Shown here in pieces: positions 8,529 to 16,303 of a DNA stretch of 64,000 bases (within the stretch, counting starts at the first letter, position 1; each line of letters starts with the position of its first letter). The DNA lies in the NCBI GenBank assembly GCA_958369225.1, contig CATXID010000001.1, positions 1 through 64,000 of the forward strand, in the 5' to 3' direction. The stretch is from an uncultured Collinsella sp. (GTDB lineage Bacteria; Actinomycetota; Coriobacteriia; Coriobacteriales; Coriobacteriaceae). The notes under the pieces were generated by a model. That model worked only from the letters and a program-made list of their open reading frames with translations. It was not told where the DNA came from and searched no databases. Made by a program: the position numbers and the translations under genes.

Positions 8529-8858
8529 ATGGAGCAAGTGATAACTGCGTCCGAGCTCAAATACGACGCCCGCGGGTTGATTCCTTGTGTGGTTCAGCAA
8601 TATGACACCGGTGAGGTGCTTATGGTTGCTTGGATGAACGAGGAGTCGGTGGGGCTGACGCTCAAGACCAGGACCACTTGGTTTTGGAGCCGCAGTCGCC
8701 AGGAGCTCTGGAACAAGGGTGCGACGAGCGGCAACATGCAGGAGGTCAAGGAACTCTGGGCCGACTGCGATAGCGATACGCTGCTGGTCAAGGTCGATTC
8801 TCCGGGCCCGGCTTGCCACACCGGCAACCGTACCTGCTTCTTTAAGAAACTTGCCTAA
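8529..8858 (+). CDS. hisI: Phosphoribosyl-AMP cyclohydrolase
   Basis: HisI opens the adenine ring of PR-AMP. This 109-residue stand-alone enzyme has the metal and zinc motifs DCDSDTLLV and the cysteines of GPACHTGNRTCFF, plus WSRSRQELWNKGATSGN, all typical. It is not fused to HisE, which is a separate gene 46 bases downstream. The start directly abuts the hisF stop. Confidence 0.96.
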   Translation: MEQVITASELKYDARGLIPCVVQQYDTGEVLMVAWMNEESVGLTLKTRTTWFWSRSRQELWNKGATSGNMQEVKELWADCDSDTLLVKVDSPGPACHTGNRTCFFKKLA

Positions 8859-8904
8859 GGCGGGCGTCCTGTTGGGCGCTCGGTAAAACGGAAAGGATTG
8901 AACT

Positions 8905-9222
8905 ATGGGTGTGCGCACCGCAAATGTTCAGGATGGAAATATCGGTGAGACGCTGACGGGTCTGGCCGAGGTGATTCATAGTCGTCGCGATGCGTCGCCA
9001 CAGGAGAGCTATACCGCTCGTCTGCTGACCGACGTCGAGGACGAGCTGCTCAAGAAGCTTGCCGAGGAGGCGAGCGAGGTCATCATGGCCTGCAAAGATA
9101 ACGATCACGACCACATCCGCTACGAGGCCGGCGACCTGATTTACCATCTGCTCGTAACGCTCGAACGCTACGGTATCACCCTCGACGAACTGGCCGGCGA
9201 GCTCAACGCCCGCCGCCACTAG
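8905..9222 (+). CDS. hisE: Phosphoribosyl-ATP pyrophosphatase
   Basis: HisE hydrolyses PR-ATP to PR-AMP. The 105-residue all-alpha MazG-fold protein has the metal-binding EEASEV helix and the YEAGDLIYHLLV helix. ATG 8905 follows GGAAAGG. This is the last gene of the his operon; its stop codon lies inside a palindromic repeat (9215-9253) between it and the convergent phosphatase gene. Confidence 0.93.
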   Translation: MGVRTANVQDGNIGETLTGLAEVIHSRRDASPQESYTARLLTDVEDELLKKLAEEASEVIMACKDNDHDHIRYEAGDLIYHLLVTLERYGITLDELAGELNARRH

Positions 9223-9253
9223 TCGTTTAAGAACGTCCCCAATGACTAGTCTT
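9215..9253. repeat. GGGGAC-core palindrome overlapping the hisE stop codon
   Basis: ACTAGTC (9218-9224) pairs with GACTAGT (9244-9250); the stem extends to ten pairs with one G/T. The loop contains, on the minus strand, GGGGACGTTCTTAA. The hisE TAG (9220-9222) is part of the left arm. It is nearly the same element as the one at 49611-49640, and may act as a shared 3' hairpin for the two convergent genes. Confidence 0.75.
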
Positions 9254-10163
9254 AGGCGAGGGGCGTGGGCTCCCATTCGCCGGTGGCGTGGGGGATATCG
9301 AAGGTTCGATAGCCGCAGTCGTAGGCGTGGGCCTGAGCCTCGCGGATGTTCCAGCAGATGTCGCAGGCGCGGTGTGCGTCCGAGCCAAAAGTAATCGGCA
9401 CCTCGGCGTGGACGAAGCAGCGCAACAGCCCGGTCGCGGGATAGTAGTCGTCGAGGCCCTTGCGCGGTGCGGCAGTCGAGACCTCAACGCGCCGACCCGT
9501 GTCGTGTGCGCATTCTGCCATCTGCCCCCAGAACGGCGCGGGGTCAAAATCGGGTGCAAAGCCTTCCTTCGAAAAGCGCATGACCAGGTCGGGATGGGCC
9601 ATCACGTCGAAGTTGAGTGAGCTTTCGCAAGCACGGCACCAGTCATCGACGTAGCACTTCCACACGCCGCGTACCCCCAGGTTTTCCCAAACGTGCAGGT
9701 TGGTGTCGTCGTCGATCCAGCCGCAAAGGGAATCGGGTGTATCGGGGCGAGCGACGTTTTCCGTTCCCGCCGTACCCGTGGCACCGGCCATGATATCGCC
9801 GGGGTCGCCAATCCAGTGCACACTGCCCAGGCGCACGACGGCGCCCTGGGACCAGCGCTCTACCAAGGGCTCGCAGCCCTCGTACCAATCGCATTCAAAA
9901 CCGTAGATAAGCTCGAGTTCCGGCGCAATCTGCGCGGCGAGTTTGCGGGCGTCCTCAAAGGCCAGACGATGTGCCGGCAGGTCGCCCTCGACGACCTGCA
10001 CCTCGCAGTTGGCGTCCATGCTGGCGGGCAGGGTGAGGTGGTCAGTCGAGACCATGACGCGGCAGCCGGCGGCCGCGGCGGCGCGGACGTTGTCCTCAAA
10101 CGAGGCATGGCCGTCCGAAAACGAGGTATGAGTATGGCAATCGACCAGCGGGCATGCGGGCAT
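9252..10163 (-). CDS. PHP-family histidinol-phosphatase (HisJ/HisK type)
   Basis: The PHP fold gives a metal-dependent phosphatase that would turn histidinol phosphate into histidinol. The 303-residue chain has the PHP motifs in order: DCHTHTSFSDG at the start, STDHL, GFECDW, GSVHW, MAHPDLV and GSDAHR. It lies just after the his operon in convergent orientation, and the operon's HisB has no phosphatase domain; this context is the reason for the histidinol-phosphatase call. ATG 10163 is preceded by AAAGGAG; an in-frame upstream start would add 22 residues before the PHP domain. Other PHP phosphoesterase substrates remain possible. Confidence 0.82.
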   Translation of the reverse strand: MPACPLVDCHTHTSFSDGHASFEDNVRAAAAAGCRVMVSTDHLTLPASMDANCEVQVVEGDLPAHRLAFEDARKLAAQIAPELELIYGFECDWYEGCEPLVERWSQGAVVRLGSVHWIGDPGDIMAGATGTAGTENVARPDTPDSLCGWIDDDTNLHVWENLGVRGVWKCYVDDWCRACESSLNFDVMAHPDLVMRFSKEGFAPDFDPAPFWGQMAECAHDTGRRVEVSTAAPRKGLDDYYPATGLLRCFVHAEVPITFGSDAHRACDICWNIREAQAHAYDCGYRTFDIPHATGEWEPTPLA

Positions 10164-10286
10164 GGCAACTCCTTTGCATTTGGCGAATCCGCTCCATTGT
10201 AATGGCGCAACTCTCAAAACGCCGGGCACGCCGGAGCTCGAAATCGATCGGAAAGGCTGCGCGGCGCGGCCTCGCTTGCGCTCTCA

Positions 10287-10351
10287 AAACATGTACATCA
10301 GCCTCCAAAACCGACAAAAAATGACATGTTTGGAGGCTGACGTACATGTTT
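10287..10351. repeat. 23-bp inverted repeat, possible hairpin
   Basis: The 23-base arms at 10287-10309 and 10329-10351 are complementary at 22 of 23 positions, around a 19-base AT-rich loop. The shared core of the arms is CAGCCTCC/GGAGGCTG flanked by CATGTAC/GTACATG. The rest of 10164-10457, a 294-base gap between divergent genes, shows no gene; it must hold the promoters for both. The arms resemble no other element in the window. Confidence 0.75.
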
Positions 10352-10457
10352 GGATAGGGGCGAGGGCGGCGACGGACGAAAGTCACGCCTGTGCCACGTC
10401 CGATGTGCTAGCGTTTGGGTGAATAAAACGAGCCCGTGCGGAAAGGATCCGGACCGT

Positions 10458-10943
10458 ATGCAACGTGGAAGTACATCTCCGCTGTCCCGCGAGACCGATG
10501 CGCCCGAAACCATCGTCAAGCTGGAGTGCGACATCGACGATGCGTCGCCCGAGGTACTCGCCTATGCCGCCGACCGCTTGCGCGAGGCGGGCGCCCGCGA
10601 AGTGCACTGGCTGCCTCTCTACTGCAAAAAAGGTCGTCCCGGCTGGCAGCTGCAGGTAATCTGCGCCCGCGAGGACATTGACCGTCTGCAGATGATCATC
10701 TTTTTGGAAACCACGACCAACGGCATCCGTCGCCAGGTGATGGAACGCGTCTGTCTGCCGCGTCGTTTTGAGCAGGTGGCGACGCCTTGGGGCGAGGTGG
10801 CCGTCAAAGTAGCCACCCTGCCCGACGGCAGTGAGCGTGCGGCGCCCGAGTACGAGGACTGCTCCCGCCTCGCTCGCGAGCACAACGTGCCGCTCCAACG
10901 CGTGATGCAGGCGGCCCAGAGCGCGGCGCTGCGATTTGAATAG
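10458..10943 (+). CDS. Stand-alone LarC C-terminal-domain (LarC2-like) protein
   Basis: LarC makes the nickel-pincer nucleotide cofactor by inserting nickel. This 161-residue protein matches only its C-terminal (LarC2) half: IVKLECDIDDASPE, a KKGRPG segment, ETTTNGIR, TPWGEVAVKVA and APEYEDCSRLA. No LarC1 half, larB or larE lies nearby. In lactobacilli the halves are joined by programmed frameshift, but I see no LarC1 frame upstream. ATG 10458 is preceded by GGAAAGGA at long spacing. The frame is open further upstream, but that stretch has no family sequence and runs into an inverted repeat. It could bind nickel or act in trans; function unproven. Confidence 0.7.
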   Translation: MQRGSTSPLSRETDAPETIVKLECDIDDASPEVLAYAADRLREAGAREVHWLPLYCKKGRPGWQLQVICAREDIDRLQMIIFLETTTNGIRRQVMERVCLPRRFEQVATPWGEVAVKVATLPDGSERAAPEYEDCSRLAREHNVPLQRVMQAAQSAALRFE

Positions 10944-10998
10944 CGCGGCCGGCGACATCCCGCGCCCAGTCATATCAACCCCACCCGAAAGGACCACC

Positions 10999-11547
10999 AT
11001 GAAATACCTCATCGCTTCCGACATTCACGGCTCGGCATATTGGACCGAACGCCTGGTCGCCGCCATCGAGTCCGAGCAGCCCGACCGCATCGTGCTGCTG
11101 GGCGACCTGCTCTACCACGGCCCGCGCAACGACCTGCCGCGCGACTACGCCCCCAAGCGTGTGATTCCGCTGCTCAACGCCCTGGCCGACCGCATCATCG
11201 CGGTGCGCGGCAACTGTGACGCCGAGGTCGACCAGATGGTGCTCGACTTCCCCGTCATGGCCGACTACGTCACGCTGTTCGACGAGACCGGTCACGAGCT
11301 GTTCCTGACACATGGCCACGTCTTTGGCGCCGGCATGCACAACAGCGTCGACCACGCGCCCGCGCTGCCCGAGGGGTCCGCGCTCGTCTACGGCCACACG
11401 CACATCAAGGTCAACGAGGCAAGCGAGGCGCACCCGGGCCTGTGGCTCTTCAACCCCGGCAGCGTGAGCATTCCCAAGGATGGTACGCACAGCTACGGCA
11501 TCTACGAGGGCGGCGCGTTCCGTCACGTGATCCTGGAGGAGGAATAA
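10999..11547 (+). CDS. yfcE: YfcE-type metallophosphodiesterase
   Basis: This is a calcineurin-like metallophosphoesterase of 182 residues, the length of E. coli YfcE (184). Dinuclear-metal motifs are in order: SDIHG (8-12), GDLLYHGPR, RGNCDAEVD, LTHGHVFG and YGHTHIKV. YfcE hydrolyses phosphodiesters in vitro with no settled physiological substrate. ATG 10999 follows GAAAGGACC. It sits 55 bases after the LarC2-like gene and two bases before mazG, so the three probably share a transcript. Confidence 0.85.
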   Translation: MKYLIASDIHGSAYWTERLVAAIESEQPDRIVLLGDLLYHGPRNDLPRDYAPKRVIPLLNALADRIIAVRGNCDAEVDQMVLDFPVMADYVTLFDETGHELFLTHGHVFGAGMHNSVDHAPALPEGSALVYGHTHIKVNEASEAHPGLWLFNPGSVSIPKDGTHSYGIYEGGAFRHVILEEE

Positions 11548-11549
11548 CC

Positions 11550-12410
11550 ATGGCGCAGCACATGGTTCAGCAAAATGCCGAGGGCTCGCGCGATCTGTCC
11601 ACGCTGGTCGACGCGTCGGCCGAGCTGCAGCATCTGGTGCAGACCATCTGGCGTCTGCGTCAGCCCGATGGCTGCCCGTGGGACCGCGAGCAGACGCATC
11701 AGAGCATCGGCAAGAACATGATCGAGGAAGCCTACGAGGCGCTCGATTGCATCGAGGCGGACGACGCGGCGCATCTGCGCGAGGAACTCGGTGACGTGCT
11801 CATGCAGGTAGTGCTGCATGCGCAGATTGCGGCGGACGCCGGTGAGTTTACGCTGGCCGATGTGGCACGCGATATCGACGCCAAGCTCATCCGCCGCCAC
11901 CCACATGTGTTTGGCGATGCGGATGCCGATAACTCCGACGAGGTGCTCAAGATCTGGGACGAGGTTAAGCTTGCCGAGAAGGCTGCCAAGGACAAGGCCG
12001 TGGCAGCGGGCGAGGCTGCGCCCGAGGGCCTGCTCGACGGCGTGCCCACGCACCTGCCGGCGCTGATGCAGGCCCAGAAGGTGTCGCGCAAGGCAGCGGC
12101 CGTGGGCTTTGAGTGGGAGACGGTCCAGGACGTGTGGGACGAGGTTGCCGAGGAGCGTGCCGAGTTTGAGGTCGAGGCTCCCGGCTCGCCCGAGCGCGAG
12201 ATGGAGTTTGGCGACCTGCTCTTTGCCCTGGTCAACGTTGCGCGCAAGGAGGGTATCGACGCCGAGAGCGCTCTGCGCTCCAGCACGGCAAAGTTCCGCC
12301 GTCGTTGGGCCGCGATGGAGCAGATGGCGGCCAACGCCCATGTGGATCTGGCTGAGCTTTCGACCCATGGCCTCAATGACCTGTGGGATGCCGCAAAGGC
12401 GGAGGAGTAA
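11550..12410 (+). CDS. mazG: Nucleoside triphosphate pyrophosphohydrolase MazG
   Basis: MazG converts (d)NTPs to (d)NMPs and pyrophosphate, in house-cleaning and ppGpp homeostasis. The 286-residue protein has the two tandem MazG domains. The first (about 25-135) carries CPWDREQTH, EEAYEALD and EELGDVLMQ; the second (about 170-260) carries AAAVGFEW and EREMEFGDLLFALVN. ATG 11550 follows GGAGGAATAACC. Its place before eno and an FtsB/DivIC gene is the usual actinobacterial order. Confidence 0.92.
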   Translation: MAQHMVQQNAEGSRDLSTLVDASAELQHLVQTIWRLRQPDGCPWDREQTHQSIGKNMIEEAYEALDCIEADDAAHLREELGDVLMQVVLHAQIAADAGEFTLADVARDIDAKLIRRHPHVFGDADADNSDEVLKIWDEVKLAEKAAKDKAVAAGEAAPEGLLDGVPTHLPALMQAQKVSRKAAAVGFEWETVQDVWDEVAEERAEFEVEAPGSPEREMEFGDLLFALVNVARKEGIDAESALRSSTAKFRRRWAAMEQMAANAHVDLAELSTHGLNDLWDAAKAEE

Positions 12411-12413
12411 GAC

Positions 12414-12463
12414 TGCGGGGACGACGGGCTGACATGCCTCATCGTTCCCGCTAAATTTTTCGA
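12414..12463 (+). terminator. Probable mazG terminator
   Basis: GCGGGGACGA and TCGTTCCCGC pair at nine of ten positions and are followed by TAAATTTTT. This would end the yfcE-mazG transcript ahead of the separate eno promoter. A -10-like CATAAT at 12495-12500 is the best promoter candidate for eno, without a good -35. Confidence 0.6.
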
Positions 12464-12599
12464 AAAACAAGTGTATCCCTCGGCTAACTTAGGGCATAAT
12501 GCAAAAAGTGCGACATGGCTAACTTACGGAGGCACACCGACGGTGCACGGTCAGCCGGTCGCCAAACATTCAACCCGTTCCAAGTGAGAGGGAGACAAC

Positions 12600-13889
12600 A
12601 TGAGCGATATTTTGGACGTCTACGGTCGCGAGGTACTCGACAGCCGCGGCAACCCCACCGTCGAGGTCGAGGTCGCGCTCGAGGACGGCAGCTTCGGTCG
12701 CGCGATGGTGCCTTCGGGCGCTTCGACCGGCGCTTTCGAAGCTTGCGAGCTGCGCGATGGCGACAAGGGCCGTTATCTGGGCAAGGGCGTCTCTCAGGCC
12801 GTCGAGCACGTCAACAACGAGTGCGCCGATGCCGTCGTGGGCCTCGATGCCTTCGACCAGCGCGCCGTCGATGCCGCGTTGATCGCTGCGGACGGTACAC
12901 CCAACAAGACCAAGCTCGGCGCTAACGCCATTCTGGGCGTGTCGCTGGCCGTCGCCCGCGCCGCTGCCGAGTCGGCGGGTCTTTCGCTGTACCAGTACCT
13001 GGGAGGCGTCAACGCTCACCTGCTGCCCACGCCCATGATGAACATCCTCAACGGCGGCGTGCATGCCGACAACAACGTTGACTTCCAGGAGTTCATGATC
13101 ATGCCCGTGGGTGCTCCGAGCTTTGCCGAGGGCCTGCGCTGGTGCGCCGAGGTCTATCACACCCTCAAGGGCGTGCTGCACGAGGCCGGCCTTGGCGGCG
13201 GCGTGGGCGACGAGGGCGGCTTTGCGCCCAACCTCAAGACCAATGCCGAGCCGTTCGAGTACATTACCAAGGCCGTCGAGAAGGCTGGCTTTAAGCCCGG
13301 CGTCGACTTCATGTACGCCATGGACCCGGCGTCCACCGAGTTCTACAACGCCGAGACCGGTATGTACGAGCTCAAGGGCGAGGGTGTGGAGTACACGAGC
13401 GCTCAGATGGTTGATTACTGGGAGAAGCTCGTCGACACCTATCCCATCATCTCCATCGAGGACGGCATGGCCGAGGAAGACTGGGACGGCTGGGTTGAGC
13501 TCACCCGTCGCATTGGCAACAAGGTGCAGCTGGTGGGCGACGACCTGTTCGTTACCAACACCGAGCGCCTCAAGAAGGGCATCGAACTGGGCGCTGCCAA
13601 CGCGATTCTGGTCAAGGTCAACCAGATCGGCACGCTCACCGAGTCGCTCGAGGCCATCGAAACCGCCAAGGAGGCCGGCTACGCTTGCATCGTGAGCCAC
13701 CGTTCTGGCGAGACCGAGGACTCCACGATCGCCGACCTGGTCGTGGGCGTCAACGCCGGCCAGATTAAGTCGGGCGCCCCGTGCCGCAGCGACCGTATTG
13801 CCAAGTACAACCAGCTCATCCGCATCGAGGACGAGCTCGAGGGCAGCGCGCGCTACGCCGGCAAGGTCGCGTTCTACAACATTCGCTAA
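12600..13889 (+). CDS. eno: Enolase
   Basis: Enolase interconverts 2-phosphoglycerate and phosphoenolpyruvate in glycolysis. The 429-residue protein is full length: VYGREVLDSRGNPTVEVEV at the N-terminus, PSGASTGAFEA, the Mg-ligand region SIEDGMAEEDW, the catalytic lysine loop LVKVNQIGTLTE, and SHRSGETEDSTIADL near the end. ATG 12600 follows GAGAGGGAGA. It is probably highly expressed and has its own leader of about 90 bases and a strong terminator. Confidence 0.98.
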   Translation: MSDILDVYGREVLDSRGNPTVEVEVALEDGSFGRAMVPSGASTGAFEACELRDGDKGRYLGKGVSQAVEHVNNECADAVVGLDAFDQRAVDAALIAADGTPNKTKLGANAILGVSLAVARAAAESAGLSLYQYLGGVNAHLLPTPMMNILNGGVHADNNVDFQEFMIMPVGAPSFAEGLRWCAEVYHTLKGVLHEAGLGGGVGDEGGFAPNLKTNAEPFEYITKAVEKAGFKPGVDFMYAMDPASTEFYNAETGMYELKGEGVEYTSAQMVDYWEKLVDTYPIISIEDGMAEEDWDGWVELTRRIGNKVQLVGDDLFVTNTERLKKGIELGAANAILVKVNQIGTLTESLEAIETAKEAGYACIVSHRSGETEDSTIADLVVGVNAGQIKSGAPCRSDRIAKYNQLIRIEDELEGSARYAGKVAFYNIR

Positions 13890-13960
13890 ACGGGCGAATT
13901 TGGCGAGGGGAAGGTTGACTCGGTTCCTCCCCGCCTTGGCTGGATGTCGCAAAGCACTAT

Positions 13961-13993
13961 GGGCGCTGGGCCATATGGCTCAGCGCCTTTTTT
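13961..13993 (+). terminator. Intrinsic terminator after eno
   Basis: GGCGCTG (13962-13968) and CAGCGCC (13981-13987) form a stem that is extended inward by GGCC/GGCT-type pairs around ATAT, followed by six T. It lies 72 bases after the eno stop. Confidence 0.85.
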
Positions 13994-14084
13994 ATGTCGA
14001 GCAAAGGCTGGCGAAGGCGGTGCGGGCGCTCGTGCTATAACTAAAGGACTTAGCGCAAACAAACCTCAACCGCACAAGGCGCAC

Positions 14085-14846
14085 ATGGATCAGATTTACG
14101 ACAACAGGTACTATTCCGCCGGTTCGCGCGAACCGTCACCTCGCCGTGCGCATTCGGTGCAGCTTGGCGGGTCTGGTTATGCTGGCGCTGATCGCTCCAG
14201 GTATAGCTCGCCGGCGACTTCGCATCCCAATGCTCAGCCAAATAGTTCCTCGGACAGTCCGGTGCGCCCATCGCGTTCCAAGCAAGCGTCGCGCCCTTCG
14301 ACCCAGGCGTCCGACAAACCGCGCCGTCCCTCAAGCCGTCTTTCCGGCTCGGACTTTATGCACTACGCCAACGACAATGCAGTGATCAAGGCAATTTACG
14401 ACTTTACCCACGGTCCTCAGCGAGGGCTATTCATCGGCATTGTCGTTACCCTGGTGCTTGTGAGCCTGTATTTCCCCGTGCGCGATCTGTACGTGGCAAA
14501 GCGCTCGAGCGATATTTTGGCCAAGCAGGTCGAGATTCGTCAGCAATACAATGATGAGCTGCAAAAAAGCGTCGACAAGCTGCTCTCGGAGGAGGGTATC
14601 AAGGACGCGGCATCCGAGGACTTGGGCCTGGTGATGCCCGGCGAGAAGAGGATTGAAGTGCAGGGCCTGGACGACGATTCGGATTCGTCTTCGAGCAAGA
14701 AGTCGTCGAACGCCAAGAAGGCCAGCGAAGTTGCCAAGGAAATCGAAGAAGTCGGTAAGGACGCGCCGTGGTACATCCAAGCGCTCGACATGCTGTTTGG
14801 GTTTAACGGTGTCGAGGGCCAGACGGTCGTGTCCAACGGCAAATAG
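14085..14846 (+). CDS. FtsB/DivIC-type septum formation initiator protein
   Basis: This 253-residue membrane protein has a long Ser/Arg/Pro-rich cytoplasmic N-terminus (1 to about 105), one membrane segment near 110-130 (GLFIGIVVTLVLVSLYF), then a coiled-coil stretch and the family's closing motif ASEDLGLVMPGEKRIEV. FtsB/DivIC proteins bind FtsL and FtsQ/DivIB at the division site. A Ser/Lys/Asp-rich tail and a hydrophobic C-terminus follow. The position between eno and ppx is the conserved actinobacterial order and supports the call. The start at ATG 14085 has only a weak AAGG; a TATAAC -10 lies at about 14034. Confidence 0.8.
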   Translation: MDQIYDNRYYSAGSREPSPRRAHSVQLGGSGYAGADRSRYSSPATSHPNAQPNSSSDSPVRPSRSKQASRPSTQASDKPRRPSSRLSGSDFMHYANDNAVIKAIYDFTHGPQRGLFIGIVVTLVLVSLYFPVRDLYVAKRSSDILAKQVEIRQQYNDELQKSVDKLLSEEGIKDAASEDLGLVMPGEKRIEVQGLDDDSDSSSSKKSSNAKKASEVAKEIEEVGKDAPWYIQALDMLFGFNGVEGQTVVSNGK

Positions 14847-14866
14847 CGCCCGGAGGGGAGCCGGCA

Positions 14867-15868
14867 ATGGCAGATTGCAAACGATATAAGGTGGCGGCGA
14901 TCGATCTGGGAACGGTGTCGTCGCGACTGGTGTTGGCCCAGGTCGAGGGCGGGGCGATCGTGGAATCGTCCAAGCATACCGAGATTACCGACTTGGGCGA
15001 GGGCGTGGACGCGACGGGCCGCTTTTGTGAGGTGGCGGTCGAGCGCGTGCTTGCCGCATGCCGCATGTTTGTGGATGAGGCCCGTGCCTTTGGGGCCGTG
15101 TGCATCTGCACCACGTGCACGAGTGCTGCACGCGATGCGTCCAATGCTGCCCTGCTGCTGGACGGCCTGCGCGAGCTGGGGCTCGAACCGCAGGTGATTC
15201 CGGGCGAGGTCGAGGCACGCCTGACGTTTTTTGGCGTGGCGCACGACTTTGCCGGCGAGCGCATCATTGTTGCCGATTCGGGTGGCGGATCCACGGAACT
15301 CGCGACGGGCGTCTATGCGCCGGAGCGCGGCGTCTTTGCACTGGAGGGAACGCGCTCGCTGGACATCGGTTGTCGCCGCGTGACCGAGCGGTTTTTCTCG
15401 GCGCTGCCGCCTGCGGACGGCGAGCTTGCTGCCGCTGCCAACTGGGCGGGCGAGCAGTTCGCTGCCTATTTTGGGGGCCTGCCCAGCGACTTTGAGCGCG
15501 CCGAACGCTTGGTCGCAGTGGGCGGCACGGTGACTACGCTGGTGGCTCTGGTCCACGAGCTGGAACCGTATGATTCGAGCTTTGTACACCTGCGCGAGCT
15601 TTCGCTGGAGCAGGTCTCGGCTGCCATCGGGCGCATGTCCACGCTGGACGTGGAGGGCATCGCCGCGCTGCCGGGCGTGCAGTCCAAGCGCGCGGGCGTT
15701 ATCTTGGCCGGTGCTGTGGTAATTCGCGAGCTCATGCGCGCTGGCAACTACGACACGCTCACCGTAAGCGAGAACAGCCTACTCGCCGGCATGGCCGCCA
15801 CCATCAACGAGACTCTCGACGGCGCCGTCCCCACCATCGGCTGGACCCCAGAGCTCAGTACCCTCTAA
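14867..15868 (+). CDS. ppx: Ppx/GppA-family phosphatase (exopolyphosphatase)
   Basis: The family hydrolyses polyphosphate or pppGpp. The 333-residue protein is the short, two-domain actinobacterial form of the actin-like ATPase fold: AAIDLGTVSSRLVLA (phosphate 1), EARLTFFGV, VADSGGGSTEL (phosphate 2), SLDIGCRRVTERF and VAVGGTVTTL. The short form cannot be assigned to polyphosphate or pppGpp from sequence. ATG 14867 follows CGGAGGGGA. It lies 20 bases after the division gene and is probably co-transcribed with it. Confidence 0.88.
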   Translation: MADCKRYKVAAIDLGTVSSRLVLAQVEGGAIVESSKHTEITDLGEGVDATGRFCEVAVERVLAACRMFVDEARAFGAVCICTTCTSAARDASNAALLLDGLRELGLEPQVIPGEVEARLTFFGVAHDFAGERIIVADSGGGSTELATGVYAPERGVFALEGTRSLDIGCRRVTERFFSALPPADGELAAAANWAGEQFAAYFGGLPSDFERAERLVAVGGTVTTLVALVHELEPYDSSFVHLRELSLEQVSAAIGRMSTLDVEGIAALPGVQSKRAGVILAGAVVIRELMRAGNYDTLTVSENSLLAGMAATINETLDGAVPTIGWTPELSTL

Positions 15869-15870
15869 AT

Positions 15871-15939
15871 AAGTTGCGGTGAAATAGTTCCTAAATGGGC
15901 CGGTAAACGGCCAAAACAGGAACTATTCCACCGCAACTT
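15871..15939. repeat. TTGCGGTGAAATAG-family hairpin, copy 1 (22-bp arms)
   Basis: The arms at 15871-15892 and 15918-15939 are complementary at 21 of 22 positions and enclose an inner GGCCG/CGGCC hairpin. The arm begins AAGTTGCGGTGAAATAG and ends TTCCT, two bases after the ppx stop. The family recurs at 59356-59426, with a half copy at 57124-57139. Confidence 0.85.
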
Positions 15940-16137
15940 CTAAGGGACCGAAGCAGTTTTTTAGCTCGTCCTAAATTAGCTGACTTTCTGAAGCGCGGGG
16001 CGGTGGGACGTCTGCGTATTTGCTGCGCAAATCCGCACCGGCTTCGGCCGCCTGCCGGCGCCCTCGCCGGCTCGCTGCGGACGCTGCGCGTCCGCTTGAC
16101 GCTCGCCCCCTCGCGGGTTCGAGTCCCACCGGCGTCC
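15940..16137. other. Gene-free GC-rich stretch between the ppx hairpin and tRNA-Leu
   Basis: No protein gene is supported here. Apparent minus-strand reading frames across 15891-16266 are artefacts of the tRNA and its complement. The stretch has short GC-rich imperfect palindromes (such as CGGACGCTGCGCGTCCG at 16078-16094) and ends in a tRNA-like 3' half. Confidence 0.5.
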
Positions 16138-16138
16138 A
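16109..16138 (+). pseudogene. Orphan tRNA 3' half (T arm and acceptor strand)
   Basis: The plus strand reads as a T arm and acceptor end: GGGTTCGAGTCCCACCG followed by GCGTCCA. The T stem has one C-A mismatch. GGACGTC at 16006-16012 could pair with GGCGTCC, but about 120 bases lie between and no D or anticodon arm can be seen, and no CCA is encoded. The 17 bases of the T arm are identical to those of tRNA-Leu on the opposite strand nearby. It is best read as a tRNA remnant or integration scar, not a working tRNA. Confidence 0.5.
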
Positions 16139-16177
16139 AAAGAAACGGGCCCGCATCCCTGGGGGACACGGGCCCGT
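16138..16177 (-). terminator. Terminator of tRNA-Leu
   Basis: On the minus strand ACGGGCCCG and CGGGCCCGT (plus-strand arms 16145-16153 and 16169-16177) form a 9-bp stem followed by TTCTTTT, 11 bases past the encoded CCA of tRNA-Leu. Confidence 0.75.
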
Positions 16178-16187
16178 AAGTAATACA

Positions 16188-16272
16188 TGGTAGGGGCGGT
16201 GGGACTCGAACCCACAATCCTTGCGGCGAGAGATTTTAAGTCTCCTGCGTATGCCAATTCCGCCACGCCCCC
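16188..16272 (-). tRNA. tRNA-Leu (anticodon UAA)
   Basis: The 85-base minus-strand sequence folds as a class II tRNA. The acceptor GGGGGCG pairs with CGCCCCT (first pair G-U), and the D arm is followed by the anticodon stem GGAGA/TCTCT with loop CTTAAAA, giving anticodon UAA. A long variable arm and the T arm GTGGGTTCGAGTCCCAC follow. CCA is encoded. The anticodon and long variable arm identify leucine (UUA codons). Confidence 0.95.
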
Positions 16273-16303
16273 GTGAGACTAGAAGTCTAGCACAAGCCGT
16301 CCG

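Noticed and set aside
15891..16266. Minus-strand ORFs across the tRNA region
   Set aside because: They are the usual false frames over a tRNA and its mirror sequence.
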